DNA of 64,000 bases from contig NZ_JADIJR010000005.1 of the NCBI RefSeq assembly GCF_017355365.1, forward strand, positions 89,746-153,745, read 5' to 3'. Made by a program: the position numbers and the translations under genes. This stretch comes from Microbacterium sp. SD291 (lineage in GTDB: Bacteria > Actinomycetota > Actinomycetes > Actinomycetales > Microbacteriaceae). The notes under the pieces are model-generated. The model did not search any database. It was not told where the DNA came from and worked only from the letters and a program-made list of their open reading frames with translations. Of the stretch, positions 37,423 through 51,635 are shown one piece after another; position 1 is the first letter of the stretch; the number at the start of each line of letters is the position of its first letter.

Positions 37423-40400
37423 ATGACCTACCCGCGCCCTTCGACAAGCTCAGGGACCCACTCCTTCGGCCCAGCCGCCGACTCCTCGACAGGCTCGGGG
37501 AGCGCCGCCTCCGTGACGCCGAGCCCCCGCTTCCCTGAGATCGAGCGCGATGTGCTCGACTTCTGGGAGGGCGACCAGACCTTCCGTGCGTCGATCGAGC
37601 AGCGTGAGGGGAACGACGAGTGGGTCTTCTACGACGGCCCTCCGTTCGCGAACGGCCTGCCGCACTACGGGCACCTGCTGACGGGCTATGCGAAGGACGT
37701 GTTCCCGCGGTTCCAGACCATGCTCGGCAAGAAGGTCGATCGCGTGTTCGGCTGGGACACGCACGGCCTGCCTGCAGAGCTCGAGGCGATGAAGCAGCTC
37801 GGCATCACCGAGAAGAGCGAGATCGAGGCCATGGGCATCGACGTCTTCAACGCGAAGGCGAAGGCCTCGGTGCTGACCTACACGCACGAGTGGCAGGACT
37901 ACGTCACTCGCCAGGCCCGCTGGGTGGACTTCGAGCGCGGCTACAAGACGCTCGACCTCAGCTACATGGAGAGCGTGCTCTGGGCGTTCAAGACCCTGCA
38001 CGACAAGGGCCTCGCCTACGAGGGGTACCGCGTGCTGCCGTACTGCTGGCGCGACGAGACGCCGCTGTCCGCGCACGAGCTGCGCATGGACGACGACGTG
38101 TACCAGATGCGTCAGGATCCCTCCGTGACGGTGTCGTTCCCGCTGACCGGTGCGGATGCCGCGGCCAAGGGCCTCGACGGCGTCCGGGTGGTCGCGTGGA
38201 CCACCACGCCGTGGACCCTGCCGACCAACATGGCGCTCGCCGTGGGGCCGGAGATCGCCTACGTCGTGGTTCCCGCGGGCCCGAACGGCGTCGCTGAGGG
38301 CGAGGGCCCTTCGACAGGCTCAGGGACCACCCGCTATCTCCTCGCCCGGGAGCTGCTCGCCGGCTACGCCAAGGATCTCGGCTACGAGGATGCCGCGACC
38401 GCCGCCGCAGCCGTCGAGAGCGAGATCACCGGCGCCGAGCTCGGCGGACTGACCTACGAGCCGCTCTTCGACTACTACACGGACGCCGAGACCTACGGCA
38501 CCGGGAACGCCTGGCAGATCCTCGTCGACGGCTACGTCACCACCAGTGACGGCACCGGCGTCGTGCATCAGGCACCCGCCTACGGTGAGGACGACCAGCG
38601 GGTCGCGGAGGCCGCCGGCATCCCGACCATCCTGTCGCTCGACGACGGCGGGCGGTTCCTGCCGAACGTCACCGACGTCGCGGGCGTGCTCTGGATGGAC
38701 GCCAACATGCCGCTCGTGCGCCTGCTCCGCGAGCGCGGTCGCCTCCTGCGCCTGCAGAGCTACGAGCACTCATACCCGCACTGCTGGCGCTGCCGGAACC
38801 CCCTGATCTACAAGGCCGTGTCGAGCTGGTTCATCCGCGTCACCGACATCAAGGACCGGATGCTCGCGAACAACGAGCAGATCACCTGGGTGCCGGAGAA
38901 CGTCAAGCACGGCCAGTTCGGCAAGTGGCTCGAGGGTGCCCGCGACTGGTCGATCAGCCGCAACCGCTACTGGGGCTCGCCGATCCCGATCTGGAAGAGC
39001 GACGACCCGGAGTACCCGCGCGTCGACGCCTACGGCTCGCTCGAGGACATGGAGCGCGACTTCGGCACGCTGCCGCGCAACCCCGAGGGCGAGATCGACC
39101 TGCATCGCCCGTACATCGACGACCTCACCCGCCCGAACCCCGACGACCCCACCGGGAAGTCCACGATGCGCCGCATCGAGGACGTCTTCGACGTGTGGTT
39201 CGACTCGGGCTCGATGCCGTACGCCCAGGTACACTACCCGTTCGAGAACCAGGAGTGGTTCGACTCGCACGCGCCGGCCGACTTCATCGTCGAGTACATC
39301 GGGCAGACCCGCGGCTGGTTCTACGTCATGCACGTGCTGTCCACGGCGCTGTTCGACCGCCCGGCGTTCACAGGCGTGAGCTGCCACGGCATCGTCCTCG
39401 GCAATGACGGCTACAAGATGTCGAAGTCGCTGCGCAACTACCCGGACGTCTCAGAGGTGCTCGACCGCGACGGCTCCGACGCCATGCGCTGGTTCCTGAT
39501 GTCGAGCTCGGTGCTCCGCGGCGGCAACCTCGCGGTGACAGAGGAGGGCATCCGCTCCGGCGTGCGCGAGTTCCTGCTGCCGCTGTGGAACTCCTGGTAC
39601 TTCTTCGCCACCTACGCCAATGCGGCCAACCCTTCGACAGGCTCAGGGACCCAGACAGGGTATGAGGCATCCTGGCGGACCGACTCCACCGACGTGCTCG
39701 ACCGCTACATCCTGGCCCGGCTCGGCGACCTCGTCCGCGAGGTGAAGCACGATCTCGAGGGACTCGACTCGACGACGGCATCCGCTCGCCTCCGCGACTT
39801 CGCCGAGGTGCTGACCAACTGGTACATCCGCCGCTCGCGCGACCGGTTCTGGGAGGGCGTCGACCCCTCGACGGGTGCGGGCGCCGAGGCGTTCGACACG
39901 CTCTACACGGTGCTCGAGACGCTCACCCGCGTCGCGGCTCCGCTGGTGCCGCTGATCAGCGAGCGCGTCTGGCAGGGTCTCACCGGAGGCCGCAGCGTGC
40001 ACCTGCAGGACTGGCCGGACGCCACCGCGTTCCCGGTGGCGGATGACATCCGCGATGCGATGGATGCCGTGCGCGAGCTCTCCAGCGTCGGCAACGCGCT
40101 GCGCAAGAAGGAGAAGCTCCGCGTCCGGCTGCCGCTCGCGCGCCTGACCGTGGTGTCGCCGCAGGCGGCCACCCTCGGCCAGTTCGAGGACATCCTCCGC
40201 GAGGAGCTCAACGTGAAGTCGGTCGAGCTCGTCGAGCAGGCCGAGACCACGGCTGCCGACTACGGCATCAGCCACCGACTGAGCGTGAACGCGCGCGCTG
40301 CGGGTCCGCGCCTCGGCAAGGAGGTGCAGAAGGTCATCCAGGCGGCGAAGGGCGGCTTCTGGACCGAGGAGAACGGGGTCGTGACGGCCGACGGCATCGC

Positions 40401-40878
40401 GCTCGAGCCTGCCGAGTACGAGCTCGTGCTGGAGACCACAGGCCGTCCCGAGGGGGAGGCGCTCGCGATCGTCCCGAGCGGCGGCTTCGTGCTGCTCGAC
40501 ACCGCGCTCACGCCGGAGCTGAAGGCCGAGGGCCTCGCGCGTGATGTCATCCGCGCCGTGCAGGAGAGCCGCAAGGCCGCCGACTTCGACGTCAGCGACC
40601 GGATCCGCCTCGAACTGTGGTTCACCGACCTGGAGGACCTGTTCGCCGTCAAGAGCGCGTTCGCGGTGGCGGGCGTTGCGGAGGAGACCCTTGCGACCTC
40701 GTACTCGCTCGGTGCGAAGGACGAGGTCCTGCTGGAGCAGGGCGGCGGCGTCTGGGGGCGGCAGGAAGGCGGCTTCGAGTACGAGACCGTGGTCGATGCA
40801 GGAACCTACGCCAACGCCGGGAGCGTCCGCGTGAGCATCGCCCGCGAGGGATACCAGGAGAGCCGAGGAACAGCATGA
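37423..40878 (+). CDS. ileS: Isoleucyl-tRNA synthetase (long, eukaryote-like type)
   Basis: Class I isoleucyl-tRNA synthetase, 1151 residues, with HIGH variant '[11 protein letters not shown]' and KMSKS '[14 protein letters not shown]'. Its length and motifs match the eukaryote-like class, which is often mupirocin-tolerant. Three good copies of a 20-bp genomic repeat are translated within the frame: 'PSTSSGT' near residue 6, and 'PSTGSGT' near residues 296 and 737. Two degenerate copies read 'SSTGSGS' near 21 and 'PSTGAGA' near 815. The first 30 residues are largely repeat-derived; a GTG at 37513 with GGGGAG 10 nt upstream is an alternative start. A T-box controls the gene. The stop overlaps folC by 4 nt. 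Confidence 0.95.
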   Translation: MTYPRPSTSSGTHSFGPAADSSTGSGSAASVTPSPRFPEIERDVLDFWEGDQTFRASIEQREGNDEWVFYDGPPFANGLPHYGHLLTGYAKDVFPRFQTMLGKKVDRVFGWDTHGLPAELEAMKQLGITEKSEIEAMGIDVFNAKAKASVLTYTHEWQDYVTRQARWVDFERGYKTLDLSYMESVLWAFKTLHDKGLAYEGYRVLPYCWRDETPLSAHELRMDDDVYQMRQDPSVTVSFPLTGADAAAKGLDGVRVVAWTTTPWTLPTNMALAVGPEIAYVVVPAGPNGVAEGEGPSTGSGTTRYLLARELLAGYAKDLGYEDAATAAAAVESEITGAELGGLTYEPLFDYYTDAETYGTGNAWQILVDGYVTTSDGTGVVHQAPAYGEDDQRVAEAAGIPTILSLDDGGRFLPNVTDVAGVLWMDANMPLVRLLRERGRLLRLQSYEHSYPHCWRCRNPLIYKAVSSWFIRVTDIKDRMLANNEQITWVPENVKHGQFGKWLEGARDWSISRNRYWGSPIPIWKSDDPEYPRVDAYGSLEDMERDFGTLPRNPEGEIDLHRPYIDDLTRPNPDDPTGKSTMRRIEDVFDVWFDSGSMPYAQVHYPFENQEWFDSHAPADFIVEYIGQTRGWFYVMHVLSTALFDRPAFTGVSCHGIVLGNDGYKMSKSLRNYPDVSEVLDRDGSDAMRWFLMSSSVLRGGNLAVTEEGIRSGVREFLLPLWNSWYFFATYANAANPSTGSGTQTGYEASWRTDSTDVLDRYILARLGDLVREVKHDLEGLDSTTASARLRDFAEVLTNWYIRRSRDRFWEGVDPSTGAGAEAFDTLYTVLETLTRVAAPLVPLISERVWQGLTGGRSVHLQDWPDATAFPVADDIRDAMDAVRELSSVGNALRKKEKLRVRLPLARLTVVSPQAATLGQFEDILREELNVKSVELVEQAETTAADYGISHRLSVNARAAGPRLGKEVQKVIQAAKGGFWTEENGVVTADGIALEPAEYELVLETTGRPEGEALAIVPSGGFVLLDTALTPELKAEGLARDVIRAVQESRKAADFDVSDRIRLELWFTDLEDLFAVKSAFAVAGVAEETLATSYSLGAKDEVLLEQGGGVWGRQEGGFEYETVVDAGTYANAGSVRVSIAREGYQESRGTA
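37437..37459 (+). repeat. Interspersed 20-bp repeat, copy 2 (start of ileS)
   Basis: CCCTTCGACAAGCTCAGGG core at the 5' end of the ileS frame. A degenerate copy (CTCGACAGGCTCGGGG) follows at about 37484-37500. Confidence 0.8.
38307..38328 (+). repeat. Interspersed 20-bp repeat, copy 3 (inside ileS)
   Basis: CCCTTCGACAGGCTCAGGG core lies in frame within the ileS editing-domain region and is translated as 'PSTGSGT'. The reading frame stays intact. Confidence 0.85.
39630..39652 (+). repeat. Interspersed 20-bp repeat, copy 4 (inside ileS)
   Basis: CCCTTCGACAGGCTCAGGG core lies in frame between the catalytic core and anticodon-binding domain of ileS, again read as 'PSTGSGT'. A degenerate copy (CCCTCGACGGGTGCGGGC) is at about 39865-39882. 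Confidence 0.85.
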
Positions 40879-42227
40879 GCGCACGCGAGCGGGCGGATGC
40901 CGTCTACGAGACCCTCCTGAGCCGGGCGGGTGAGCGCTGGGTGCAGCCGCGCAAGGAGCGCACGGCGCGCATCCTCGCGTTCCTGGACGACCCGCAGAAG
41001 ACGTACCGCGTCGTGCACATCACCGGCACGAACGGCAAGACGTCGACCGCGCGGATGATCGAGAGCCTGCTCCGCGCGCACGGACTGCGCACCGGGCTGT
41101 TCACGAGCCCGCACCTGGAGCGCTTCACCGAGCGCATCATGATCGACGGCGAGCCGATCGCGGACGCCGCCGTCGCGGATGCCTGGGACGAGATCGAGCC
41201 GTTCGTCGACATCGTCGACGCCGAACTCGAGGCGGCGGGCGACGCCCCGCTGACCTTCTTCGAGCTGCTCACCGTGCTCGCCTTCGAGGCGGCAGCGGAT
41301 GCCCCGGTCGACGTGCTCGTGCTCGAGGTCGGCATGGGCGGTTCGTGGGACTCCACGAACACGGCCGACGGCGACGTCGCGGTCTTCGCCCCGATCGCGA
41401 TCGACCACGCCGACCGGCTCGGCAGCACGATCGCCGAGATCGCCGCGGTCAAGGCCGGGATCATCAAGGAGGGCGCGGCCGTCGTCTCGGCTCAGCAGCC
41501 CGCCGATGCCGCCGAGGTGCTTCGGCGCGAGGCCGCAGCCAAGGGCGCGACGATCGCGTTCGAGGGGGAGGAGTTCGGGCTCGCCGAGCAGAAGCTCGCC
41601 GTCGGCGGGCAGCTGCTCACGGTCCGCGGGCTCGCCGGCGAGTACGTCGAGGAGTACCTGCCGCTGTACGGCGCGCACCAGGGGCACAACGCCGCTCTCG
41701 CGGTCGCTGCCGTGGAGTCGCTGATCGGCGGCGCCGCCCAGCGGATCGCGTCGGACATCATCTCCGAGGGACTCCAGGGTGCGACCTCCCCAGGGCGTCT
41801 GCAGCTGCTCGGGATCGCCCCGACCGTGATCGTGGATGCCGCGCACAACCCGCACGGCGCCGCGGCGCTCGCCCAGGCCATGGGCGACAGCTTCGACTTC
41901 GACGAGTGGGGCATCGTGCTGGGCGTGCTGGCCGACAAGGACGCTGCCGGCATCGTGGCGCAGCTCGTGCCGGTGGCCGCGCACGTCTTCGCGACGGCGC
42001 CGGACTCGGAGCGTGCGAGCGATGCCGACGCGATCGCCGATCTCGTCGAGGCGGCGGGGCAGCGTGCGAGCGTGCACCCCACGCTCGCGGATGCGGCGGA
42101 CGCGGCGCGCGAGTGGGCGGCATCCTCCGACCGGCGTGCCGTCGTGATCGCGGGGTCCGTCGTCCTCGCCGGCGAGGCGATCGCCCTCGCCGCCGAGGAG
42201 GACTGGAAGTCGGGGTGGAGCGCGTGA
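40875..42227 (+). CDS. folC: Folylpolyglutamate synthase / dihydrofolate synthase
   Basis: A Mur-ligase-type enzyme of 450 residues that adds glutamate to folates. The ATP loop '[23 protein letters not shown]', '[12 protein letters not shown]', the '[13 protein letters not shown]' region and the C-terminal '[17 protein letters not shown]' are all family signatures. The ATG at 40875 overlaps the ileS stop (ATGA), placing it under the same T-box. The order ileS (or valS)-folC-DUF4233-ndk is common in actinobacteria. Confidence 0.95.
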   Translation: MSARERADAVYETLLSRAGERWVQPRKERTARILAFLDDPQKTYRVVHITGTNGKTSTARMIESLLRAHGLRTGLFTSPHLERFTERIMIDGEPIADAAVADAWDEIEPFVDIVDAELEAAGDAPLTFFELLTVLAFEAAADAPVDVLVLEVGMGGSWDSTNTADGDVAVFAPIAIDHADRLGSTIAEIAAVKAGIIKEGAAVVSAQQPADAAEVLRREAAAKGATIAFEGEEFGLAEQKLAVGGQLLTVRGLAGEYVEEYLPLYGAHQGHNAALAVAAVESLIGGAAQRIASDIISEGLQGATSPGRLQLLGIAPTVIVDAAHNPHGAAALAQAMGDSFDFDEWGIVLGVLADKDAAGIVAQLVPVAAHVFATAPDSERASDADAIADLVEAAGQRASVHPTLADAADAAREWAASSDRRAVVIAGSVVLAGEAIALAAEEDWKSGWSA

Positions 42228-42637
42228 GCGACGCGACGACGCCCGCCCGCCGGCCGCGGCCGGCGCGGACGCTCGTGCAGAAGCTCGCACCGATCGTGCT
42301 CGGGTTCGAGTCGATCGTGGTGTTCCTCGCCGGGCTCACGGTCTTCGGGCTGAAGACGCTGCCTGCCGGGATCGAGCAGTGGTGGGGCATCGCCGGCGGC
42401 GCGATCATGGGGCTGGCGTGCATCGTCGTCGCCGGCATGATCACCAGGCCCTGGGCGATCACGGCCGGCTGGGTCATCCAGGCGATCATCGCGCTGTCCG
42501 CGTTCCTCGTGCCCGCGATCCTGTTCGTGGTGCTGATTTTCGGCGGCATGTGGGGTTATGCGACGATCATGGGGGCCCGATTGGACGCACGACGCCCGGC
42601 CGGGCCCTCGACCGAGACTCAGACAGAGAGTGAATGA
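42224..42637 (+). CDS. DUF4233 membrane protein
   Basis: A 137-residue integral membrane protein with four hydrophobic segments: about residues 22-44, 50-72, 76-90 and 92-115. It has the DUF4233 pattern seen between folC and ndk in actinobacteria ('APIVLGFESIVVFLAGLTVFGLK', 'GGAIMGLACIV'). Its function is not established. The start is GTG at 42224, with GGTGGAG upstream, overlapping the folC stop; a GTG at 42215 is possible. It is part of the ileS operon. Confidence 0.88.
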   Translation: MSDATTPARRPRPARTLVQKLAPIVLGFESIVVFLAGLTVFGLKTLPAGIEQWWGIAGGAIMGLACIVVAGMITRPWAITAGWVIQAIIALSAFLVPAILFVVLIFGGMWGYATIMGARLDARRPAGPSTETQTESE

Positions 42638-42638
42638 C

Positions 42639-43055
42639 ATGGCCACCGAAGAAACGCTCGTCCTCGTCAAGCCCGACGGTGTCGCCCGCGGCCTCACCGG
42701 CACGATCCTGGCACGCATCGAGGCGAAGGGGTACGCCCTCGTCGACATCCGCCTGGTCGAGCCCGACCGCGACCTCCTCGCCGCGCACTACGCCGAGCAC
42801 GAGGGCAAGCCGTTCTACGAGCCGCTGATCGAGTTCATGCTCTCCGGCCCGTCCGTCGCGATCCGCCTCGCCGGCAACCGCGTGATCGAGGGCTTCCGCT
42901 CGCTCGCCGGCACCACCGACCCGACCACCGCGGCCCCCGGGACGATCCGCGGCGACTTCGGCCGCGACTGGGGTCTGAAGGTGCAGCAGAACCTCGTTCA
43001 CGGCTCCGACAGCCCCGAGTCCGCCGCGCGCGAGCTCGGCATCTGGTTCGACTGA
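42639..43055 (+). CDS. ndk: Nucleoside diphosphate kinase
   Basis: Nucleoside diphosphate kinase, 138 residues, moving gamma-phosphate between nucleotides through a phospho-His. The catalytic His is in 'NLVHGSDSPESAARE', and 'TLVLVKPDGVARGL' is the N-terminal signature. Length is normal. The ATG begins 2 nt after the DUF4233 stop. It is the last gene of the T-box operon and is followed by a terminator. Confidence 0.98.
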   Translation: MATEETLVLVKPDGVARGLTGTILARIEAKGYALVDIRLVEPDRDLLAAHYAEHEGKPFYEPLIEFMLSGPSVAIRLAGNRVIEGFRSLAGTTDPTTAAPGTIRGDFGRDWGLKVQQNLVHGSDSPESAARELGIWFD

Positions 43056-43073
43056 GCGCTGCCTCTGAATGAC

Positions 43074-43105
43074 GAAGCCCGCCGCGATCTCTCGCGGCGG
43101 GCTTC
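43074..43105 (+). terminator. Terminator after ndk
   Basis: A perfect 14-bp stem (43074-43087 with 43092-43105) with a TCTC loop is followed by a short T-run (CCTTTTCTC). This is the most canonical intrinsic terminator in the window. Confidence 0.85.
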
Positions 43106-43126
43106 GCCTTTTCTCTGGGATGTCTG

Positions 43127-43738
43127 TCAGAAGAGGATGCCGGCCATCTCGCCGAGGAAGTCAATCCCCTTGACCTGCGCCATGAGGACGATGACCGCGT
43201 AGGCCAGGATCGTCGCCAGCGGAACCCACGCCATGAGCCGGCTCGCGCGTTCCTGCGTCTTCTCGTCGCGGGTGAACGTCCCGTTGCGGGTGAGGTGGAG
43301 CATCGTCGCGAAGAACGTCGGGATGGTCACGGCCCAGGTCACCATGCACCACGGGCACAGAACGACGAGGTCGTAGATGCTCTGCGCGATCAGCCAGCAG
43401 ACGAATCCGAAGGCGAAGGTGATCCCGGCGCCGAACAGAGCCCAGAACCAGCGGGGGAAGCGCGCGCCGGCGAGCAGCGCCACGCCGACGACCAGCGGCG
43501 CCATCCAGCCGGTGAGGCCGAGGAGCGGGTTCGGGAAGCCGAACACCTCGCCCTGCCACGAGCCAAGGTTCTTGCCGCACTGGATGAACGCGCTGAGGTC
43601 GCAGCCGAGCGTGGCGTCGGGCTGCTCGAGCAGGACGAACTTCTCGAGAGTGAGCTGGAAGGCGGCGAACCAGCCGACGACGCTCGCGATGATCAGCCAG
43701 ACGGCGTAGACGACGGGGCGGGTGCGCTGCTCGCTCAT
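43127..43738 (-). CDS. Vitamin K epoxide reductase (VKOR) family protein
   Basis: A 203-residue integral membrane protein with about five helices. The redox centre is the CxxC in 'VVLCPWCMVTW', and the loop Cys pair is in 'LGCDLSAFIQCGKN'. Bacterial VKOR reoxidises a DsbA-like protein and passes electrons to quinone, so it supports disulfide formation outside the membrane. The ATG at 43738 is set by a GATAAT box 6 nt upstream; the open frame extends further but without support. It converges with the ileS operon. Confidence 0.93.
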   Translation of the reverse strand: MSEQRTRPVVYAVWLIIASVVGWFAAFQLTLEKFVLLEQPDATLGCDLSAFIQCGKNLGSWQGEVFGFPNPLLGLTGWMAPLVVGVALLAGARFPRWFWALFGAGITFAFGFVCWLIAQSIYDLVVLCPWCMVTWAVTIPTFFATMLHLTRNGTFTRDEKTQERASRLMAWVPLATILAYAVIVLMAQVKGIDFLGEMAGILF

Positions 43739-43744
43739 ATTGTG

Positions 43745-43750
43745 ATTATC
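43745..43750 (-). promoter_or_regulatory. -10 box (GATAAT) 6 nt before the VKOR gene
   Basis: GATAAT on the minus strand ends 6 nt before the ATG at 43738, a near-consensus -10 in leaderless position. Confidence 0.5.
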
Positions 43751-43829
43751 CCAGTGGTTGCTATGCACCCGACGTGAAGCGCCGATGACGGCGCGCGAGA
43801 GGACGGATGCCGCGAACAGGCGTACATGG

Positions 43830-43838
43830 TGCGATAAT
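43830..43838 (+). promoter_or_regulatory. Extended -10 promoter (TGCGATAAT) for RNase E/G
   Basis: TGC-GATAAT fits an extended -10 element and predicts a leader of about 170 nt before the rne ATG. The leader (about 43845-44016) holds no convincing gene. It may mediate the autoregulation usual for RNase E. Confidence 0.5.
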
Positions 43839-44016
43839 GGCCTGTGATGCATCGCGCGACCTCGTCGTGGCAGGCATCGACGCAGACTTCGGGGCCGTAT
43901 GCCCCACGTGACCAGAGCCATGAGCCGGTCGCACACCGAATGAGTTCGCGGCACCTGCGGGTGGCGCATGAGATTTCGCGGAGCACCCAGTGCCCCGCGC
44001 GAGGAGCAAGCCAGAG

Positions 44017-46590
<2,574 letters not shown>

Positions 46591-46827
46591 GGCGATAAGC
46601 CTCCGCACCAGCTCCTTGCCGTCGACATGCTGTGCGCCGGCGGCGATGAGCCGGGGGAGGATCTCCTCCGGCACGTCGTAATGGTCGAGGTCGAAGCCGC
46701 GCGGCGGCAGATCCTGAGCGCGGGCGAACGCGTGCAGCTCGTCGAGGCTCTCGTCGCTGATGAGATGCGCCCACAGACGCCCGTGCGCGGGCCAGCGGGG
46801 ATCATCGACGAGAACGGTCATGCCGCC

Positions 46828-46833
46828 AGCCTA
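46828..46833 (-). promoter_or_regulatory. -10 box (TAGGCT) 6 nt before the DUF4031 gene
   Basis: TAGGCT on the minus strand ends 6 nt before the ATG at 46821, implying a leaderless mRNA. Confidence 0.45.
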
Positions 46834-46842
46834 GGACCGGAC

Positions 46843-46887
46843 AACTGAACAGGGCTGCACAACTGAACAGCGCCCCCTAACTGAACA
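46843..46887. repeat. Three AACTGAACA repeats at exact 18-bp spacing
   Basis: AACTGAACA occurs at 46843, 46861 and 46879. The first two copies extend to ACAACTGAACAG, and the last is followed by an inverted TTCA. They lie just upstream of the DUF4031 promoter and about 45 bp before the rplU promoter. This looks like an operator array. Confidence 0.7.
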
Positions 46888-46929
46888 CAGTTCATAGAGC
46901 GGGAGCGCGCCGACCGGCCGGGGCACGTT

Positions 46930-46958
46930 TTGCCACAGTGTCCGGCATCCGGTAAAGT
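46930..46958 (+). promoter_or_regulatory. Promoter of rplU-rpmA
   Basis: TTGCCA (46930-46935) and TAAAGT (46953-46958) are separated by exactly 17 bp, the best two-box promoter in the window apart from that of the ArsR gene. A leader of about 140 nt follows before rplU, with no gene in it. Confidence 0.7.
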
Positions 46959-47103
46959 AGTCCCTTGGTGCGTATGCCGCCCCGTCCTCGACGGTCGGTG
47001 CGGAGAGTCTTGCGTTCGCACCCGCCGCCCTGCGACGCATGCAAGCAACAGTCTTCCCGTGAGATTCCCGGAGCGCAGTGCTCCCCAACGAAACAGGTAT
47101 GAA

Positions 47104-47412
47104 GTGGTTTACGCAGTAGTGCGCGCCGGTGGGCGGCAGGAGAAGGTCGAGGTCGGCACGATCGTTCAGCTCGACCGTGTCAAGGCTGCCCAGGGCGAGA
47201 AGATCGAGCTGGCCGCAGTGCTGCTCGTCGACGGCGCCACGGTGACCACCGACGCTGACTCGCTCGCGAAGGTCAAGGTCACGGCAGAGGTCATCGGCAA
47301 CCTCCGCGGCCCGAAGATCATCATCCAGAAGTACAAGAACAAGACCGGCTACAAGAAGCGCCAGGGCCACCGTCAGGAGCTCACGCGCGTCAAGATCACC
47401 GGCATCAAGTAA
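47104..47412 (+). CDS. rplU: 50S ribosomal protein L21
   Basis: Ribosomal protein L21, 102 residues, of the large subunit. '[18 protein letters not shown]' opens the protein and '[25 protein letters not shown]' closes it, both diagnostic. The start is GTG at 47104; an ATG a few bases upstream is in another frame. It is followed after 18 nt by rpmA, the standard L21-L27 pair ahead of obgE. Confidence 0.97.
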   Translation: MVYAVVRAGGRQEKVEVGTIVQLDRVKAAQGEKIELAAVLLVDGATVTTDADSLAKVKVTAEVIGNLRGPKIIIQKYKNKTGYKKRQGHRQELTRVKITGIK

Positions 47413-47430
47413 GACCGAGGAGACCAGGAC

Positions 47431-47688
47431 ATGGCACATAAAAAGGGCGCAAGCTCCACCCGTAACGGTCGTGACTCCAACGCTCAGCGACTTGGCGTCA
47501 AGCGCTTCGGCGGACAGCAGGTTCTCGCCGGCGAGATCATCGTCCGTCAGCGCGGCACGCACTTCCACCCCGGCGTGAACGTCGGCCGTGGTGGCGACGA
47601 CACCCTGTTCGCTCTGGCCGCCGGTGCGGTGCAGTTCGGCGCGAAGGGCGGCCGCAAGGTCGTCAACATCGTCGCCGCTGCTGAGTGA
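47431..47688 (+). CDS. rpmA: 50S ribosomal protein L27
   Basis: Ribosomal protein L27, 85 residues, whose N-terminus reaches the peptidyl transferase centre. '[29 protein letters not shown]' is the universal N-terminus; no extra leader peptide needing cleavage is present. '[24 protein letters not shown]' is the core signature. It is co-transcribed with rplU. Confidence 0.98.
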   Translation: MAHKKGASSTRNGRDSNAQRLGVKRFGGQQVLAGEIIVRQRGTHFHPGVNVGRGGDDTLFALAAGAVQFGAKGGRKVVNIVAAAE

Positions 47689-47713
47689 TCACAGCCACAC
47701 AATTCATCCGGTT

Positions 47714-47737
47714 CGGGGCGGGCTTCGGCTCGCCCCG
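47714..47737 (+). terminator. UUCG-loop hairpin between rpmA and obgE
   Basis: A 10-bp GC stem (47714-47723 with 47728-47737, one G:T pair) is capped by a TTCG tetraloop. It may partly terminate the ribosomal-protein transcript, so that obgE is made at a lower level. Confidence 0.6.
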
Positions 47738-47759
47738 TCCGTGTTTCTGCAGGAAATAG

Positions 47760-50056
<2,297 letters not shown>

Positions 50057-50065
50057 ACTTGTCGG

Positions 50066-51319
50066 ATGACCGACGAGACCCCGCAGCTGCGCCTCGAGCG
50101 CGCCAAGGAGGCGTCCCGCGCCACCGCCGCACTCACCAGCGACGACAAGGCCCGTGCTCTCGAGGCCATCGCGGCCGCGCTGGAGCAGAACGCCGCGCGC
50201 ATCATCGAGGCGAACGGAGCGGACGTCGCCCGTGGCAGGGAAGACGGCATCGGCGAATCGCTGATCGATCGCCTGCGCCTGGACGAGAAGCGCGTGGCCG
50301 CCCTCGCTGCGGCCGTCCGCCAGGTGGCGGCGCTCCCCGATCCCGTCGGCCGTGTCGTCGGCGGACATCGGATGCCGAACGGCGTCGCGCTCGAGCAGGT
50401 CAGGGTTCCGTTCGGCGTCGTCGGCGCGATCTACGAGGCGCGGCCGAACGTGACCGTCGACATCGCAGCTCTCGCGCTGCGCTCGGGGAACGCCGTCGTG
50501 CTTCGAGGAGGCAGTGCGGCACGTGATTCCAACACCGCGCTGGTGGACATCATGCGCGCAGCTCTCGGCGGCGCCGGTGTCACGCCCGAGGCAGTGCAGA
50601 CGGTGGACGACTTCGGACGCGACGGGGCTCGCGCCCTCATGCACGGCCGCGGATTCATCGACGTGCTCGTGCCGCGGGGGAGCGCCGGGCTCATCGAGAC
50701 GGTGGTCACAGAGTCGACGGTGCCCGTGATCGAGACGGGTGCGGGCAACGTCCACATCCTGCTCGACGAGAGCGCCCCGGACGACTGGGCACGAGACATC
50801 GTGGTCAACGCGAAGGTGCAGCGCCCCAGCGTCTGCAACGCCGTGGAGACCGTGCTGGTGCACCGTCAGGCGGCTCCCCGGCTCGTGCCGCTCGTCGCGA
50901 GCGCGCTGCAGAGCGAGGGCGTCGCGATCCACGGCGACGACATGGTGGCAGGGCTCGTGTCGAACGTGATCCCCGCGACCGAGGAGGACTGGGAGACCGA
51001 GTACCTCAGCCTCGACATCGCGATGAAAGTCGTCGACTCCCTGGATGAGGCGCTGGACCACATCCGCCGGTACAGCACCGGTCATACCGAGTCGATCGTC
51101 ACGACCGACTCCCGCAACGCCGAGCGCTTCCTCGCCGAGGTCGATTCGGCCGTGGTGATGGCGAACGCGTCGACCCGCTTCACCGACGGCGCCGAGTTCG
51201 GTTTCGGCGCCGAGGTGGGCATCTCGACGCAGAAGCTGCACACCCGCGGCCCCATGGGACTCGCCGAGCTGACGAGCACGAAGTGGCTCGCGCGTGGATC
51301 GGGGCAGACGCGCGGCTGA
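50066..51319 (+). CDS. proA: Glutamate-5-semialdehyde dehydrogenase (gamma-glutamyl phosphate reductase)
   Basis: ProA, 417 residues, reducing glutamyl phosphate to the semialdehyde in proline synthesis. The catalytic Cys is in 'NAKVQRPSVCNAVETVL'. 'VPFGVVGAIYEARPNVTVD' and the C-terminal 'TDGAEFGFGAEVGISTQKLHTRGPMGL' are diagnostic. It follows proB by 9 nt, as usual. A -10-like box before its start suggests extra expression. Confidence 0.97.
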   Translation: MTDETPQLRLERAKEASRATAALTSDDKARALEAIAAALEQNAARIIEANGADVARGREDGIGESLIDRLRLDEKRVAALAAAVRQVAALPDPVGRVVGGHRMPNGVALEQVRVPFGVVGAIYEARPNVTVDIAALALRSGNAVVLRGGSAARDSNTALVDIMRAALGGAGVTPEAVQTVDDFGRDGARALMHGRGFIDVLVPRGSAGLIETVVTESTVPVIETGAGNVHILLDESAPDDWARDIVVNAKVQRPSVCNAVETVLVHRQAAPRLVPLVASALQSEGVAIHGDDMVAGLVSNVIPATEEDWETEYLSLDIAMKVVDSLDEALDHIRRYSTGHTESIVTTDSRNAERFLAEVDSAVVMANASTRFTDGAEFGFGAEVGISTQKLHTRGPMGLAELTSTKWLARGSGQTRG

Positions 51320-51323
51320 GGGC

Positions 51324-51329
51324 TAGACT
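51324..51329 (+). promoter_or_regulatory. Candidate -10 box (TAGACT) for the small membrane protein-nadD cluster
   Basis: TAGACT lies 5 nt after the proA stop and 75 nt before the ATG at 51405, leaving a GC-rich leader with a hairpin-capable stretch. Confidence 0.4.
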
Positions 51330-51404
51330 AGGGGACGCTGTACCGCCCTGCGTCCTCGGAGCAGGGCGACTGTCCCGAACAGCACGTCACGAAACGGAGT
51401 CAGG

Positions 51405-51629
51405 ATGAACCTCGTCGCACAGATCGCGATGGCCGCTGCCGAGACCGAGCACCACGGCAACGTCGCGCTCGACACGCTGATCTTCGGGATCATCGCCGCG
51501 ATCGCGTTCACGTTCCTGGCGCTGGTGACCCTGTCGTACAAGAACGTCGCCAACCGTCACTCGGCCAAGGCCGAGGCGTGGGCCGCGAAGCACGGCAAGG
51601 ACGGACACGAGGCAGGACACGGCCACTAG
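51405..51629 (+). CDS. Small single-pass membrane protein with His-rich tail
   Basis: A 74-residue protein: a short N-terminus, one transmembrane helix (about residues 24-45), then a basic segment and a C-terminal tail 'KHGKDGHEAGHGH'. I do not recognise a named family. The tail could bind a metal ion, or it may simply be polar. A GGAGTCAGG stretch precedes the ATG. nadD starts 6 nt after the stop, so they are co-transcribed. Confidence 0.75.
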   Translation: MNLVAQIAMAAAETEHHGNVALDTLIFGIIAAIAFTFLALVTLSYKNVANRHSAKAEAWAAKHGKDGHEAGHGH

Positions 51630-51635
51630 GCCCGT

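Noticed and set aside
43850..44016. Short open frames in the rne leader
   Set aside because: They have no ribosome-binding site or plausible protein composition, and they overlap the predicted untranslated leader.
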